DNA of 64,000 bases from JBHIFB01 sp046760905 (GTDB lineage Bacteria > Gemmatimonadota > CAZMKB01), in contig JBHIFB010000001.1 in NCBI GenBank assembly GCA_046760905.1, positions 1-64,000 of the forward strand, written 5' to 3'. Below the pieces are notes generated by a model. That model was not told where the DNA came from. It saw only the letters and a list, made by a program, of their open reading frames with translations, and searched no databases. Position numbers and translations under genes: made by a program. Shown in pieces: positions 36,635 through 45,815 of this stretch (positions are counted from its first letter, which is position 1; every line of letters begins with the position of its first letter).

Positions 36635-37019
36635 CTTTCCTTCGTCTCTTCAGATCGATATAAAGGTAGAACAACGCAAAGAAAACAACCGCACCTACCG
36701 AATCAGCGAGGAAGTCATATTGATCACAGAGCCTGCCGGGCACATATTTCTGGTGGATTTCATCCAGAAAACCGTATGTGATGACACCTAAAAGGCCAAG
36801 TCCCCTCGCTGAATCGATGTTACTTAAACCCTTACAACCATAAAAAACCAATGCGCATAGGATTGTAAAGGCTACTCCATGAACGATCTTATCCTTCAGT
36901 AAAAATTCTTTCCCTGGCAGACTGATATGAGGTTGAGAGGACAGGTAAAAAATCAGGCCCGCCCATAATAATGAGGGGAGCCAGCGAAGTAGTGACCTCT
37001 CACTCCTGATTCTCTTCAT
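36615..37019 (-). CDS. VanZ-like membrane protein
   Basis: The 134-residue protein has about four membrane helices and matches the VanZ-like family: WAGLIFYLSSQPHISLPG near the N-terminus, DKIVHGVAFTILCALVFY, and DEIHQKYVPGRLCDQYDFLADSVGA. VanZ-like proteins affect glycopeptide tolerance or cell-envelope processes in a few species, but most have no known role. It overlaps the DUF2723 gene upstream by 20 bases and hisS by 20, so it is embedded in the operon. Confidence 0.85.
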   Translation of the reverse strand: MKRIRSERSLLRWLPSLLWAGLIFYLSSQPHISLPGKEFLLKDKIVHGVAFTILCALVFYGCKGLSNIDSARGLGLLGVITYGFLDEIHQKYVPGRLCDQYDFLADSVGAVVFFALFYLYIDLKRRRKDEVQVT

Positions 37020-39693
37020 GCCTTTCCGCTTGACTGACGATCATGCTATCCTCAGGGAACCTCTCCAGCAACCTCCTTAAAACATCCTGTGCCTCGGTTT
37101 CTCTGTTCAACGCCTCGTAGAACCTGTATAGCTGGTGATAACCAACCCTGTATGAAGGATCAACAACTATGGACTCCTCCAAGTAATCTATCGCCCTCTG
37201 CGTGTCGCCTTCACTGAAGGCAAGGGCCGCCCTCTGCAAGTATAGAGATGGATCCCTGCTCTCCTTGGTGTCAAGATTCTTCATGTACCGGCCGAGGAAG
37301 CTATCGGCCATGGTGTAATTACCCTGTTGAGCGTACAGGGTCGAAATCAGATAGTCAAACCGTTCTGGATTCTGTGCGAATTCCCTGGCCAGCTCATAGC
37401 ACTTGATGGATTTATCAATCTGGCTTTTGCTTATGTATGCTCTTCCCAGGAAGCTGTAAGCCGCGGCATAATTGTTGAGAAGTTTTCGCGTGTTCGGGTC
37501 TTTATAAACTTTGGGATCCATTATGCTCCTGTAACTGTATACAGAATTCAGCAGCGTGTCGGATCTTGCTACATCTATATACACATTCGCCTCGGGAACA
37601 TAGGCTATGTTCTCATCCTGTTTCTCAAGCTCAGCCACCTTGACGGGCATAATCCTGTAAAGTAGCGCCTGCATGAGAAAATAATCATTCAGGTCTACTT
37701 TGTTCTCACCCGATACTGTAACCGCAAAATACATGGGCCTTTTCCAATCATTCACCCTCAACAGATGAAGGACCATCAGATCCTGTACCCTGAATATGCG
37801 GCCCTTCTCATAGACTACTTCGAGTCCTCCGGTCCTGAACACACGGTCGCTTCCTATCTGCACCGGAACCAACGCATCAATCTCTTCATCAGTGTAGCTC
37901 ACGATAGGATCGGGCGGTTTGCTGGGAATCTCAACACCCTGACTCTTCCATAGGTCAACCAGCTCCTTGGGGAGTTCGGCCGGATCCGGAGGAACCCAGT
38001 CCCTGAGCTGTTTGATATACCACGGTGTGTTAATAAGGCTCAGGTTCGCAACCATAACATCCTTCCTCACTCCTTCCACCTCCTGCAAAAACCAGAGCGG
38101 GAAGGTATCATTATCTCCGTTGGTGAAAATCACTCCATAGGGCTCAGCGGATATCAGGATATCATAGGCGTAATCCCAAGCTATATAATTCTCAGACTTG
38201 TCACTCTCGAAGTAGTTCAGTTTCGAAGGCAGAAAAGCCAGCAGGAATACGAAAGCTGAGAGACTATAAAATATGACTTTCGACTCGCCGGCACCTGTCA
38301 TGAACTTTCTCAGAGCATTTACGATGTAGGCAAGTCCAATGCCAACCCACAAGCCGAAGAAAACGAAGGATACCTCGAAGAAGTAGTCTCTCTCTCGCAC
38401 TTCATGCATGTCCTGATTGGGAAATTCGGTGAGGGCCTGCGTGTGACCGAGCTTGAAGTTAAGATAGAACACGAGTCCAACGCTAGTCGCCATGTAAATG
38501 GTAAAGAAGTACCAGAAACTGTCACGATCTAACCTTGAGTGGGCGTAGATCCCTAATACACCGACCAGGATATATAGAAAGGTGACATAGATATGACCGT
38601 ATTGCTGAAAGAAGTATATAAAATAGAGAGGGAGCTGATATTCGAAAAAATCGACTGTTCTGGGGAAAGGAGGTCTCGTCCCGTACTGCTTCCTGAGAAG
38701 TACGTTCCAGAAGGCATTCCAGGTAATCGGGTCTGCTTCATTGATGCTCGGATCGAGAACGGCCCGGATCGGCAGATAGAGGTGCACTGATAGTCCAAGT
38801 GCAAAGAATGCCAGAAGGAAGCCGAATACTTTGAGCGATTTCAATCGATTCATCCAGTACACAGCGACAATTAACAGGATGAATGAGAAGACAAACGGAG
38901 GCCACTTGATGACGTCAGTGAATAGCAGTGAAAAGTTTTCAAGAAACTTCCCCATCCCGAACTTGTCCAGATCGATTCCAGTGAACAGGAGAAGTATCAG
39001 CGAAATTAGGCCTAACACGAGGGAAAGGTAATACTTGAACTCGGTCCCCTTCGTAGAGGTCAGGAAGAAAAGGAGAAGCCCGGGTCCGGCGAGCAGTGCC
39101 ATCAGGTGATTACCGACTGAAAGTCCGGCAATATAAGCCATGAGGAGAAGGATGACCTTCTCTTCATTAGTTCCCCTCCTCTCTCTCCATTGGAAGGCCA
39201 GAAGTGTCAGGATAGCAATCATGAGCAAGGCTATCGAGTATACCTCCGTTTCGACCGCATTACCCCACACTGTGATGGCGGTCGATGATACGATACTGGC
39301 AGCGAATGCCCCGCCGTAAACTATCCACCTTACCGATCCGTTTTCCTTACCCAGTGGCAGTCTCCACAGCACCTTAGCAACGGCCACGAATAACAGCAGT
39401 GCAGCTATGGAGGTACTTACAGCGGAAAGAAGGTTCAATTTATACGGTACCGTGAACGGGAACGGGATGAGAGACCATACCTTTCCGATAAGGACGAACA
39501 GGGGTGTCCCGGGCGGATGAGGTATTCCGAGTATGTGGGAGGTCGATATGAACTCACCGGCATCCCAGAAAGTCACTGTAGGAGCGAGGGTGGTGATATA
39601 CAGGCCAAGAACGTATGCGAAAACTGCAGCACACATAATCCAGAACAATCTGTCATGATGCAACTCTATTTCTTTCCCGTTATTCTTCCCCAT
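37000..39693 (-). CDS. DUF2723 membrane protein with C-terminal TPR repeats
   Basis: The 897-residue protein begins with the DUF2723 signature TVTFWDAGEFISTSHILGIP followed by HPPGTPLFVLIG (about 35-67), a GT-C-like fold with roughly 12 membrane helices up to about 470. A soluble region and several TPRs follow (about 730-890). Members are frequent in FCB-group genomes and are thought to be glycosyltransferase-like, possibly O-mannosyl transferases; the activity is unproven. I chose the ATG at 39693, which overlaps the cdaA end by 14 bases and has GGAG upstream, over an ATG 26 codons earlier. Confidence 0.85.
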   Translation of the reverse strand: MGKNNGKEIELHHDRLFWIMCAAVFAYVLGLYITTLAPTVTFWDAGEFISTSHILGIPHPPGTPLFVLIGKVWSLIPFPFTVPYKLNLLSAVSTSIAALLLFVAVAKVLWRLPLGKENGSVRWIVYGGAFAASIVSSTAITVWGNAVETEVYSIALLMIAILTLLAFQWRERRGTNEEKVILLLMAYIAGLSVGNHLMALLAGPGLLLFFLTSTKGTEFKYYLSLVLGLISLILLLFTGIDLDKFGMGKFLENFSLLFTDVIKWPPFVFSFILLIVAVYWMNRLKSLKVFGFLLAFFALGLSVHLYLPIRAVLDPSINEADPITWNAFWNVLLRKQYGTRPPFPRTVDFFEYQLPLYFIYFFQQYGHIYVTFLYILVGVLGIYAHSRLDRDSFWYFFTIYMATSVGLVFYLNFKLGHTQALTEFPNQDMHEVRERDYFFEVSFVFFGLWVGIGLAYIVNALRKFMTGAGESKVIFYSLSAFVFLLAFLPSKLNYFESDKSENYIAWDYAYDILISAEPYGVIFTNGDNDTFPLWFLQEVEGVRKDVMVANLSLINTPWYIKQLRDWVPPDPAELPKELVDLWKSQGVEIPSKPPDPIVSYTDEEIDALVPVQIGSDRVFRTGGLEVVYEKGRIFRVQDLMVLHLLRVNDWKRPMYFAVTVSGENKVDLNDYFLMQALLYRIMPVKVAELEKQDENIAYVPEANVYIDVARSDTLLNSVYSYRSIMDPKVYKDPNTRKLLNNYAAAYSFLGRAYISKSQIDKSIKCYELAREFAQNPERFDYLISTLYAQQGNYTMADSFLGRYMKNLDTKESRDPSLYLQRAALAFSEGDTQRAIDYLEESIVVDPSYRVGYHQLYRFYEALNRETEAQDVLRRLLERFPEDSMIVSQAERHEENQE

Positions 39694-40447
39694 ATGTGAT
39701 GATCTCCGCTGTAATTTCCTTGAGTCTCTTTCGGAGGGTTTCGATGGATATGTTCCTTTCGAGGAATCCATCGTATGTTAGTGAGACCTGCTGCGTTTCC
39801 TCCGAGACCACAATCACGATTGCATCAGTTTGCTCGGATAGCCCTATGGCAGCTCTATGTCTCGTTCCAAGCTCCTTGTCATACACCGGCTGCTCTGTCA
39901 GAGGCAATATGCAGCCGGCCGCTTTCACGATATACTGTCCTATAATAACCGCCCCATCATGAAGCGGGCTCTTCTGCGTGAATATGGTAGAGATGAGCTC
40001 TGCGCTGACAGCTGCCTCGAGTTTTGTCCCTGTTTCGACATATGATTTCAAACCCGTTTGCCTCTCGAGCACTATAAGCGCTCCGGATTTCTGGGCTATT
40101 AGTTTTTCGACGGCTTTTATCACTTCCTCGAGTACCTTATGTTCCTGTGTCTTCATGAAAAACCTGAAGAATCTGGACCTGCCCAGCTCCGCGAGCCCTC
40201 GGCGCAATTCCGGTTGGAAAACAATGATAAAGCCAAGGACCCACACCGCCTCCAGCGTCGAAATCATAAGACTTAATGCATTCAGGTGGAACCATTGAGC
40301 AAGAATCGAACATATAAGAAGCAGAAGAAGTCCCAAAAGCATCTGAGTCGCTCTTGTGCCTCGGATGACAAGCAAAATCCTGTAAATGATGTAGAAAACA
40401 ATTGCTATATCCAGGAAATCCGTTATGCTGGGTTTGAGAAAGGTCAT
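39680..40447 (-). CDS. cdaA: Diadenylate cyclase CdaA
   Basis: CdaA makes the second messenger c-di-AMP from two ATP. The 255-residue protein has three N-terminal membrane helices (about 10-30, 35-52, 60-78) and a DAC domain with the catalytic motifs DGA at 164-166 (SPLHDGAVIIG) and RHR at 196-198 (GTRHRAAIG). It overlaps folP by four bases. A PgpH-type c-di-AMP hydrolase gene sits at 30161-32560. CdaR and glmM, frequent partners in Firmicutes, are not adjacent. Confidence 0.95.
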   Translation of the reverse strand: MTFLKPSITDFLDIAIVFYIIYRILLVIRGTRATQMLLGLLLLLICSILAQWFHLNALSLMISTLEAVWVLGFIIVFQPELRRGLAELGRSRFFRFFMKTQEHKVLEEVIKAVEKLIAQKSGALIVLERQTGLKSYVETGTKLEAAVSAELISTIFTQKSPLHDGAVIIGQYIVKAAGCILPLTEQPVYDKELGTRHRAAIGLSEQTDAIVIVVSEETQQVSLTYDGFLERNISIETLRKRLKEITAEIITYGEE

Positions 40448-41304
40448 GTCGGTTTATGAGACTCCTCCATTATCACCTTAGCCACCTCGACGGCTCTTTT
40501 AACCTCCTTCACGTCGTGAACCCTGAGTATGCTTGCCCCTCTCACCATAGATAGAACACTCGCCGCGATAGTACCTTCGAGTCTCTCTTCGACGGGCAGG
40601 TTGAGTATCTTTCCAATGTAGGATTTTCTGGATACCCCCACAAGTATAGGTCTTTCCATGATGGATAGTTCAGCTAGCCGATTTATGAGAATGCAGCTCT
40701 GAAGATAGTCCTTCGCAAATCCAATCCCTGGGTCGAATACTATCCTCTCAAGTTCGATACCTTTTCCGAGCGCGATCTGTGCTGATTCTTCGAGCTCAGC
40801 CCTCACATCGGCTACGAGGTTCCGGTAGTTGGTCAAGCTCTGCATCGTCTTTGAATTTCCTCTCATATGCATTATCACCAAACCGGCTTTGTGCCTCGCC
40901 ACCACACCGGCCATCTCGCTGTCTCGCTTTAAGCCGCTGATGTCATTCACTATCTCGGCACCGAGGTTCAATGCCACATCTGCTACATCGGCTTTATACG
41001 TGTCCACCGATATCGGAACTGGAAAATCATCGCCCATCCCCTCGAGCACAGGATTGATCCTGGAAAGCTCGATTTCAGCAGGGATGGGGTCGGCATCGGG
41101 TCTCGTCGATTCAGCTCCTACGTCAATGATATCAGCTCCTTGGTTCACCATTTCCAGGGCTCTATCGAGAGCAGCGTCCACGGAAGTGAACTTACCCCCA
41201 TCAGAGAAGGAGTCAGGAGTTAGATTCAACACTCCCATTATAAGCACTCGACCGGAAAGTGAAATCTTTCCTTTCGATGTTAGCCACGTGTCTCTATTAT
41301 TCAA
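40444..41304 (-). CDS. folP: Dihydropteroate synthase
   Basis: FolP condenses para-aminobenzoate with the pterin pyrophosphate in folate synthesis. The 286-residue TIM barrel shows IMGVLNLTPDSFSDGGK near residues 22-38, DVGAESTRPDADPI, ISVDTYKADVA, FDPGIGFAKD and GVSRKSYIG. The start is TTG overlapping the ftsH stop as TTGA; no ATG or GTG at a suitable place precedes the pterin-binding motif. The ftsH-folP order matches that of many Gram-negative bacteria. Confidence 0.95.
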   Translation of the reverse strand: MNNRDTWLTSKGKISLSGRVLIMGVLNLTPDSFSDGGKFTSVDAALDRALEMVNQGADIIDVGAESTRPDADPIPAEIELSRINPVLEGMGDDFPVPISVDTYKADVADVALNLGAEIVNDISGLKRDSEMAGVVARHKAGLVIMHMRGNSKTMQSLTNYRNLVADVRAELEESAQIALGKGIELERIVFDPGIGFAKDYLQSCILINRLAELSIMERPILVGVSRKSYIGKILNLPVEERLEGTIAASVLSMVRGASILRVHDVKEVKRAVEVAKVIMEESHKPT

Positions 41305-43349
41305 TCCTCTCCCTCCGAACGACGATCCTCCTCCTTGGGCGTCTGACTCGGCTCCGGATTTTCACCCATCCCTGTCCGAACTTCCGCCTGTACACTCTTC
41401 TCCTCATCGACAGGCTGCTTTGCGAGCTCTTCTCCTTTTATGATCTTCGCAATCTCCTCCCCGTCGAGAATCTCTCTTTCAAGCAACGCACTTGCCATTG
41501 CGTGCAGTTTGTCGATATTCTCCTTTAGTAGATTCAGGGCAGTGATATATGCATCCTCGACAATGCCCTTCACCTCGGAATCTATCAGCTTTGCCGTCTC
41601 TTCACTGTAGTCCCGCGGTTGAGATATTTCCCTGCCGAGGAATATGGTCTCCTCCTTCTTTCCGAAGGTGATGTGTCCCAGCTTATCACTCATGCCCCAG
41701 TTCGATACCATCCTCCTCGCCAGCTCCGTCGCCCTATCCAGATCGTTCCCGGCGCCGGTAGTCGGGTCTCCTAGTACCAGCTCCTCCGCAGCTCTACCTC
41801 CGAGAAGCGCGGTCAGGTTGTTCTCACACCAGGTCTTCGAATATATTCGTCTGTCATCCAGCGGCAGAAAATGCGTTACTCCCAGCGCCTGCCCTCTCGG
41901 TATTATTGTAACCTTGTGGACAGGATCAGCACCGGGTGTCAGCACCCTGACGAGCGCGTGGCCGGATTCGTGATACGCTATCGCCTTTTTCTCCTCCTCG
42001 GATATGACGAGGCTCTTTCTTTCAGCTCCCATCATCACCTTGTCTTTAGCACTCTCAAAATCCTCCATGTCAACCTTGTCTTTATTCCTCCTGGCTGCCA
42101 GAAGGGCCGCCTCGTTAACTATGTTAGCAAGGTCCGCACCCGAGAGCCCCGGTGTAGCCTTCGCAAGTACTTCGAGGTTGACATCGTCATTGAGTGGGAT
42201 ATTCCTTGTATGAACCTTCAGTATGCCTTCCCTGCCTCTCACATCCGGGCTATCAACCACTATCTGTCGGTCGAACCTCCCGGGCCTTAGAAGGGCAGGA
42301 TCGAGTACATCCGGCCGGTTTGTGGCCGCAAGGAGTATAACACCTTCCTTCGATTCGAATCCATCCATCTCGACGAGCAGCTGATTGAGTGTCTGCTCTC
42401 GCTCATCGTGACCACCACCTAATCCTGCACCCCTGTGTCTGCCGACGGCATCTATTTCATCAATGAAGATTATACATGGTGCATGGGCCTTTCCCTGCTC
42501 GAAGAGATCCCTCACTCTCGATGCGCCGACTCCAACGAACATCTCTACAAAATCAGAACCGCTCATGCTGAAGAATGGAACGCCTGCCTCGCCTGCAACT
42601 GCCTTGGCAAGAAGGGTCTTCCCGGTGCCGGGCGATCCAAGGAGCAGTGCTCCTTTTGGAATCCTCCCGCCTAGTCTCTGGAATCTCCGTGGATCCTTTA
42701 GAAACTCAATTATCTCTTCGAGTTCTTCCTTTGCTTCATTACAACCAGCGACATCCTCGAAGGTGACTTTGGGAGTGTCTCCCGTAAGCAGTCTTGCCTT
42801 GCTCTTCCCGAAGGAAAAAGCCTTGCTCCCACCCCCCTGGACCTGCCTCAAGAAGAAGATCCACAAACCTAGCAGGAAAATCCAGGGGAGCCAGCTCAAA
42901 AGCTGAAGCCACCACTTGACCTTTGGCGGGTGAGAGGAGATTGGGGAAACACCGTGTTCCTCGAGCTCCTTAACGAGGGAAGGATCCTCGAATGGGAGGT
43001 AGGTTTTGAAGTTTCTGTATTCACGCAACTTCCCCTTGATCGTGATGCTGCTCTGCTCCTTCAGCTCGCCTGTAATCTCCTTTTCGACGATCGTCACCGA
43101 CTCGACGTTGCCTGAGGTCATCTCCCTCCTGAAGTCAGAGTAACTTATTTCGGCGAATTCACTCTCACGCATAGAGAGAAAGTTGTATATTGTGAGGGGC
43201 AAAAGGAGAATCAGGATCCAGAAAGCCAGTGTCTTGGAAACCGTAGAAACCTTCTTTGGACCACTGGGGATGGGCGGCTTCTTCCTGGGCGGTCTGCGAG
43301 CCGGTCTCCGTGGAGACGATTTCTTCTTCCCCTCGTCCTTCTCGACCAT
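41301..43349 (-). CDS. ftsH: ATP-dependent zinc metalloprotease FtsH
   Basis: FtsH is the membrane-bound AAA+ protease. The 682-residue protein has a basic Pro-rich N-terminal tail (1-38), TM1 (about 40-58), a periplasmic domain, TM2 (about 150-167), the AAA module (Walker A GSPGTGKTLLAKA, Walker B IIFIDEIDAVGRHRG, SRH NRPDVLDPALLRPGRFDR) and the zinc site HESGH. The basic N-terminal extension is longer than in E. coli. It lies in the classic tilS-hpt-ftsH-folP order. Confidence 0.97.
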   Translation of the reverse strand: MVEKDEGKKKSSPRRPARRPPRKKPPIPSGPKKVSTVSKTLAFWILILLLPLTIYNFLSMRESEFAEISYSDFRREMTSGNVESVTIVEKEITGELKEQSSITIKGKLREYRNFKTYLPFEDPSLVKELEEHGVSPISSHPPKVKWWLQLLSWLPWIFLLGLWIFFLRQVQGGGSKAFSFGKSKARLLTGDTPKVTFEDVAGCNEAKEELEEIIEFLKDPRRFQRLGGRIPKGALLLGSPGTGKTLLAKAVAGEAGVPFFSMSGSDFVEMFVGVGASRVRDLFEQGKAHAPCIIFIDEIDAVGRHRGAGLGGGHDEREQTLNQLLVEMDGFESKEGVILLAATNRPDVLDPALLRPGRFDRQIVVDSPDVRGREGILKVHTRNIPLNDDVNLEVLAKATPGLSGADLANIVNEAALLAARRNKDKVDMEDFESAKDKVMMGAERKSLVISEEEKKAIAYHESGHALVRVLTPGADPVHKVTIIPRGQALGVTHFLPLDDRRIYSKTWCENNLTALLGGRAAEELVLGDPTTGAGNDLDRATELARRMVSNWGMSDKLGHITFGKKEETIFLGREISQPRDYSEETAKLIDSEVKGIVEDAYITALNLLKENIDKLHAMASALLEREILDGEEIAKIIKGEELAKQPVDEEKSVQAEVRTGMGENPEPSQTPKEEDRRSEGED

Positions 43350-43372
43350 TTTGAAACAACCTCTCTTTCAGT

Positions 43373-43960
43373 TCAGATACTCAAACCTCTAAGGATCCCT
43401 ACAAATGGTAGGTTCCTGTAATTACCATCGTAATCAAGTCCATAGCCAACGACATATACATCAGGTATACGGAATCCGATGTATTTTAGTTCCCTGCAAG
43501 TGCAGGAATCATTCCTCTTCTGGAGCAGGGCGCACAGCTCGAGGGTGGCTGGATTTCGCGCACTCAGGATATCCGTGAGTCGACTCAGCGTCAGGCCCGT
43601 ATCAACGATGTCCTCGACCAGAAGAACGTGACGACCAGTGACGTCTATGCCAATGTCATGCGTAACCACAACATTACCTGTACTGCTTGCCGATGAATAA
43701 CTTTCTACCGTCATGAAATCCATCGTAATCGGAATATGAATGGTCCTTATGAGGTCTGCCAGAAACACAAAACTCCCCTTGAGGACACCCACGACGATGG
43801 GACTCTGGTTCTCATAATCGAGAGAAATCTCCTCCCCGAGCTCCCTCACCCGGCTCCTGAGAGATTCCTCATGTATAAGGACTTTTTCTATCTCCCCACC
43901 CATATTCATATCGACTGGGTCTGTTATCTCGACAGGCTCGGAACCTCTACTCGGCGTCAC
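43373..43960 (-). CDS. hpt: Hypoxanthine phosphoribosyltransferase
   Basis: Hpt salvages hypoxanthine or guanine with PRPP. The 195-residue protein carries the PRPP loop VEDIVDTGLTL at 115-125, the VGVLKGSFVFLADL stretch and DFMTVESYSS. The start is GTG at 43960, one base after the tilS stop codon, with a perfect AAAGGAGG site lying inside the last codons of tilS. The N-terminus is thus about 18 residues longer than usual; an internal ATG (codon 18 or 20) is possible but has no comparable site. Confidence 0.93.
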   Translation of the reverse strand: MTPSRGSEPVEITDPVDMNMGGEIEKVLIHEESLRSRVRELGEEISLDYENQSPIVVGVLKGSFVFLADLIRTIHIPITMDFMTVESYSSASSTGNVVVTHDIGIDVTGRHVLLVEDIVDTGLTLSRLTDILSARNPATLELCALLQKRNDSCTCRELKYIGFRIPDVYVVGYGLDYDGNYRNLPFVGILRGLSI

Positions 43961-43961
43961 T

Positions 43962-45392
43962 TCAATCCTCCTTTTGAATCTCTATCACGAGGGTATGCTG
44001 TGTGGCAGGTTCAACAGCTGCATGGGAAGAACGTCTTACACCGACAACCCACAGGATTCTATCAGCGTCCGTGAGAATGGGGACACTCTCACGCTTGTAC
44101 CGAGGAACTTTTGCTTCCTGAAGGAGGTCACTAACCTTCTTAGTCCCAGTGAAGCCGAATGGATTGATTCTATCTCCCTTCGTCCAGCTGCGAAGCTTGA
44201 GCGGAAAGAAGAGTTTTTCACGATCGAAATAGCCGAGATGCCTCCCTCCCCCCACTTGCACATTCTCCACAATAGTTGCCCAATCGACCACATCCTGCTG
44301 CCTTACAGTGACCCTGTAAAGGCTTTTTCCTATCGATAATATTGTATCCAATCCCGGCTCAAGGAGGACTGAAACAGGGCGTGGCTCAGAGGCAGCTTCC
44401 CTGCTATTAGTGAGGGAGACAGTGTCGAAGTTTTTACAAGCGGTTATCCCACCTGGAAGCTGCACTACCTTACCGCTTTGAGCTCTTTCACAAAAACGGG
44501 TGAAAATGTCGCTCGCTTTTCTCGGAAGTTCCTTCCCAGAACCGCTAATTTTCTTGTAAGAATAGCGAAGCAGTTCTCTTCTCAAGAAATAATGATAATC
44601 TCTCCATTTTTTTAAATCAAGGCTTATTTCTTTTTCATCCGAAAACAGGAGGGAGCTTTCGTACAATTCTCTCACCGTCGATTCAAGATATTCAACAACC
44701 TCGCTCACGGAGCCGGCGAGAGAGAGAATGTTTTCCGCTAAATGTTCCTTTTGATCCTTGGTGATTGAGGATAGAAGATCGTTCCTTATAAAATTCCTGA
44801 GATTGTCAGAGAGACTGTTCGTAGGATCCTCACGATATTCTATTCCATGGAATTGAGCGTATTCGAGTATCTCAAGCTTTCTGAGCACAAGAAACGGCCG
44901 AATCAATCCTCTGTCATCTACTGCCTTTATGCCGGCAAGCCCCCTCAGACCGGTCCCCCTCATAAGCCTCATAAGGATTGTCTCAACCTGGTCGTCCGCG
45001 TGATGGGCGGTGGCTATCTTTCGAGCGCCGGTTCTCTGTTTCAGGCGGAAAAGAAACCGGTACCTCAGAATACGAGCCGCCTCTTCCAGGCCCAACCCAC
45101 CCTGCCTCATGTAATCCTGCACATCCCCTTTACCAGAACTGAAGGGCAGTCCTCTCTTCGTTGCCTCTCTCTTCACAAGTTCACCGTCGAGAGCACCTTC
45201 ATCACCTCTCAAGAGATGATCAAAATGTGCAATGTGGAGATGGAAACCTGCCTTAGCCGAAAACTTCGAAAGCATGTCCATCAACACCATTGAATCGACC
45301 CCTCCTGAAATGGCACACAGGACCAGCTCCGATCCTCCGATCAATCTGTTCTCCTCAATGAACGTCCAGACCTTATTCAGCGCCCCATACAT
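43962..45392 (-). CDS. tilS: tRNA(Ile)-lysidine synthase
   Basis: TilS converts C34 of tRNA-Ile(CAU) to lysidine so that it reads AUA. The 476-residue protein has the PP-loop SGGVDSMVLMDML at about 30-42, HFDHLLRGDEG, and TAHHADDQVETILMRLMRG, followed by the TilS substrate-binding and C-terminal domains (KGDRINPFGFTGTKKVSDLL). A TTGCAA-N17-TAATTT pair (45469-45497, minus) is a possible promoter. The tRNA gene just upstream has a CAU anticodon but looks like elongator tRNA-Met, not tRNA-Ile. Confidence 0.95.
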   Translation of the reverse strand: MYGALNKVWTFIEENRLIGGSELVLCAISGGVDSMVLMDMLSKFSAKAGFHLHIAHFDHLLRGDEGALDGELVKREATKRGLPFSSGKGDVQDYMRQGGLGLEEAARILRYRFLFRLKQRTGARKIATAHHADDQVETILMRLMRGTGLRGLAGIKAVDDRGLIRPFLVLRKLEILEYAQFHGIEYREDPTNSLSDNLRNFIRNDLLSSITKDQKEHLAENILSLAGSVSEVVEYLESTVRELYESSLLFSDEKEISLDLKKWRDYHYFLRRELLRYSYKKISGSGKELPRKASDIFTRFCERAQSGKVVQLPGGITACKNFDTVSLTNSREAASEPRPVSVLLEPGLDTILSIGKSLYRVTVRQQDVVDWATIVENVQVGGGRHLGYFDREKLFFPLKLRSWTKGDRINPFGFTGTKKVSDLLQEAKVPRYKRESVPILTDADRILWVVGVRRSSHAAVEPATQHTLVIEIQKED

Positions 45393-45518
45393 CCTTATCG
45401 ATTTCTCCTGGAGTTTAATCCCGGCTACTACCCCTTGAAATTACACGACACATACTCCCCCATAATACAAATTAATTTTACTTTGTAGAAGTTGCAAGGG
45501 AGGGGCTCCGCATACTAC

Positions 45519-45547
45519 AAGAGCCCTTCCCGATGAGAAGGGCTCTT
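45519..45547 (-). terminator. Hairpin downstream of tRNA-Met
   Basis: An 11-bp perfect stem (45519-45529 with 45537-45547) and a 7-base loop lie eight bases after the tRNA 3' end. The minus-strand T-run after it is short and interrupted, so termination may be weak. It could also end plus-strand transcription, where TTTAA follows. Confidence 0.65.
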
Positions 45548-45554
45548 TAAACCA

Positions 45555-45628
45555 TAGCGGTGCAGGGACTCGAACCCCGAACACGAGGATTATGATTCCT
45601 CTGCTCTAACCAATTGAGCTACACCGCC
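45555..45628 (-). tRNA. tRNA-Met (CAU), elongator
   Basis: The 74-base gene folds as a full cloverleaf: acceptor stem GGCGGTG with CACCGCT (closing G1-U72 wobble), D-arm GCTC/GAGC, anticodon stem GAGGA/TCCTC with loop ATCATAA, and T-arm CGGGG/CCCTG. The CAU anticodon fits Met or Ile2; the acceptor stem GGCGGTGTA with G1-U72 resembles known elongator tRNA-Met genes. CCA is not encoded (TGG follows the discriminator A). Confidence 0.92.
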
Positions 45629-45692
45629 AGTAAGCAAGCTTTTAGTGCGTTTAAGACGCTTCGATAGGCATACCACCCTGCGTTTCGTTAAG

Positions 45693-45721
45693 AATTTACG
45701 GAACTATTCGATTTCTGTCAA
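45693..45721 (-). promoter_or_regulatory. Putative tRNA-Met promoter
   Basis: Minus-strand TTGACA (45716-45721), a 17-base spacer and TAAATT (45693-45698). The transcript would carry a roughly 58-base 5' leader before the mature tRNA. Confidence 0.6.
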
Positions 45722-45739
45722 GAAGATGTCATACCTCGT

Positions 45740-45768
45740 TGACAAGGTTTGGCTGAGGAGCTAAATTG
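45740..45768 (+). promoter_or_regulatory. Putative promoter of the ferritin-like gene
   Basis: TTGACA (45740-45745), a 17-base spacer and TAAATT (45763-45768), back to back with the identical-looking tRNA-Met promoter; the two -35 boxes are 18 bases apart. Confidence 0.6.
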
Positions 45769-45815
45769 TATCAAGTAAGGTGACCATCGATTGTGAAAGA
45801 ATCAAGGAGGAACGG

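Noticed and set aside
45555..45628. tRNA with CAU anticodon next to tilS as a tRNA-Ile2, the substrate of TilS
   Set aside because: The acceptor stem GGCGGTG with G1-U72 and the anticodon arm fit elongator tRNA-Met better, so adjacency to tilS is probably coincidence.
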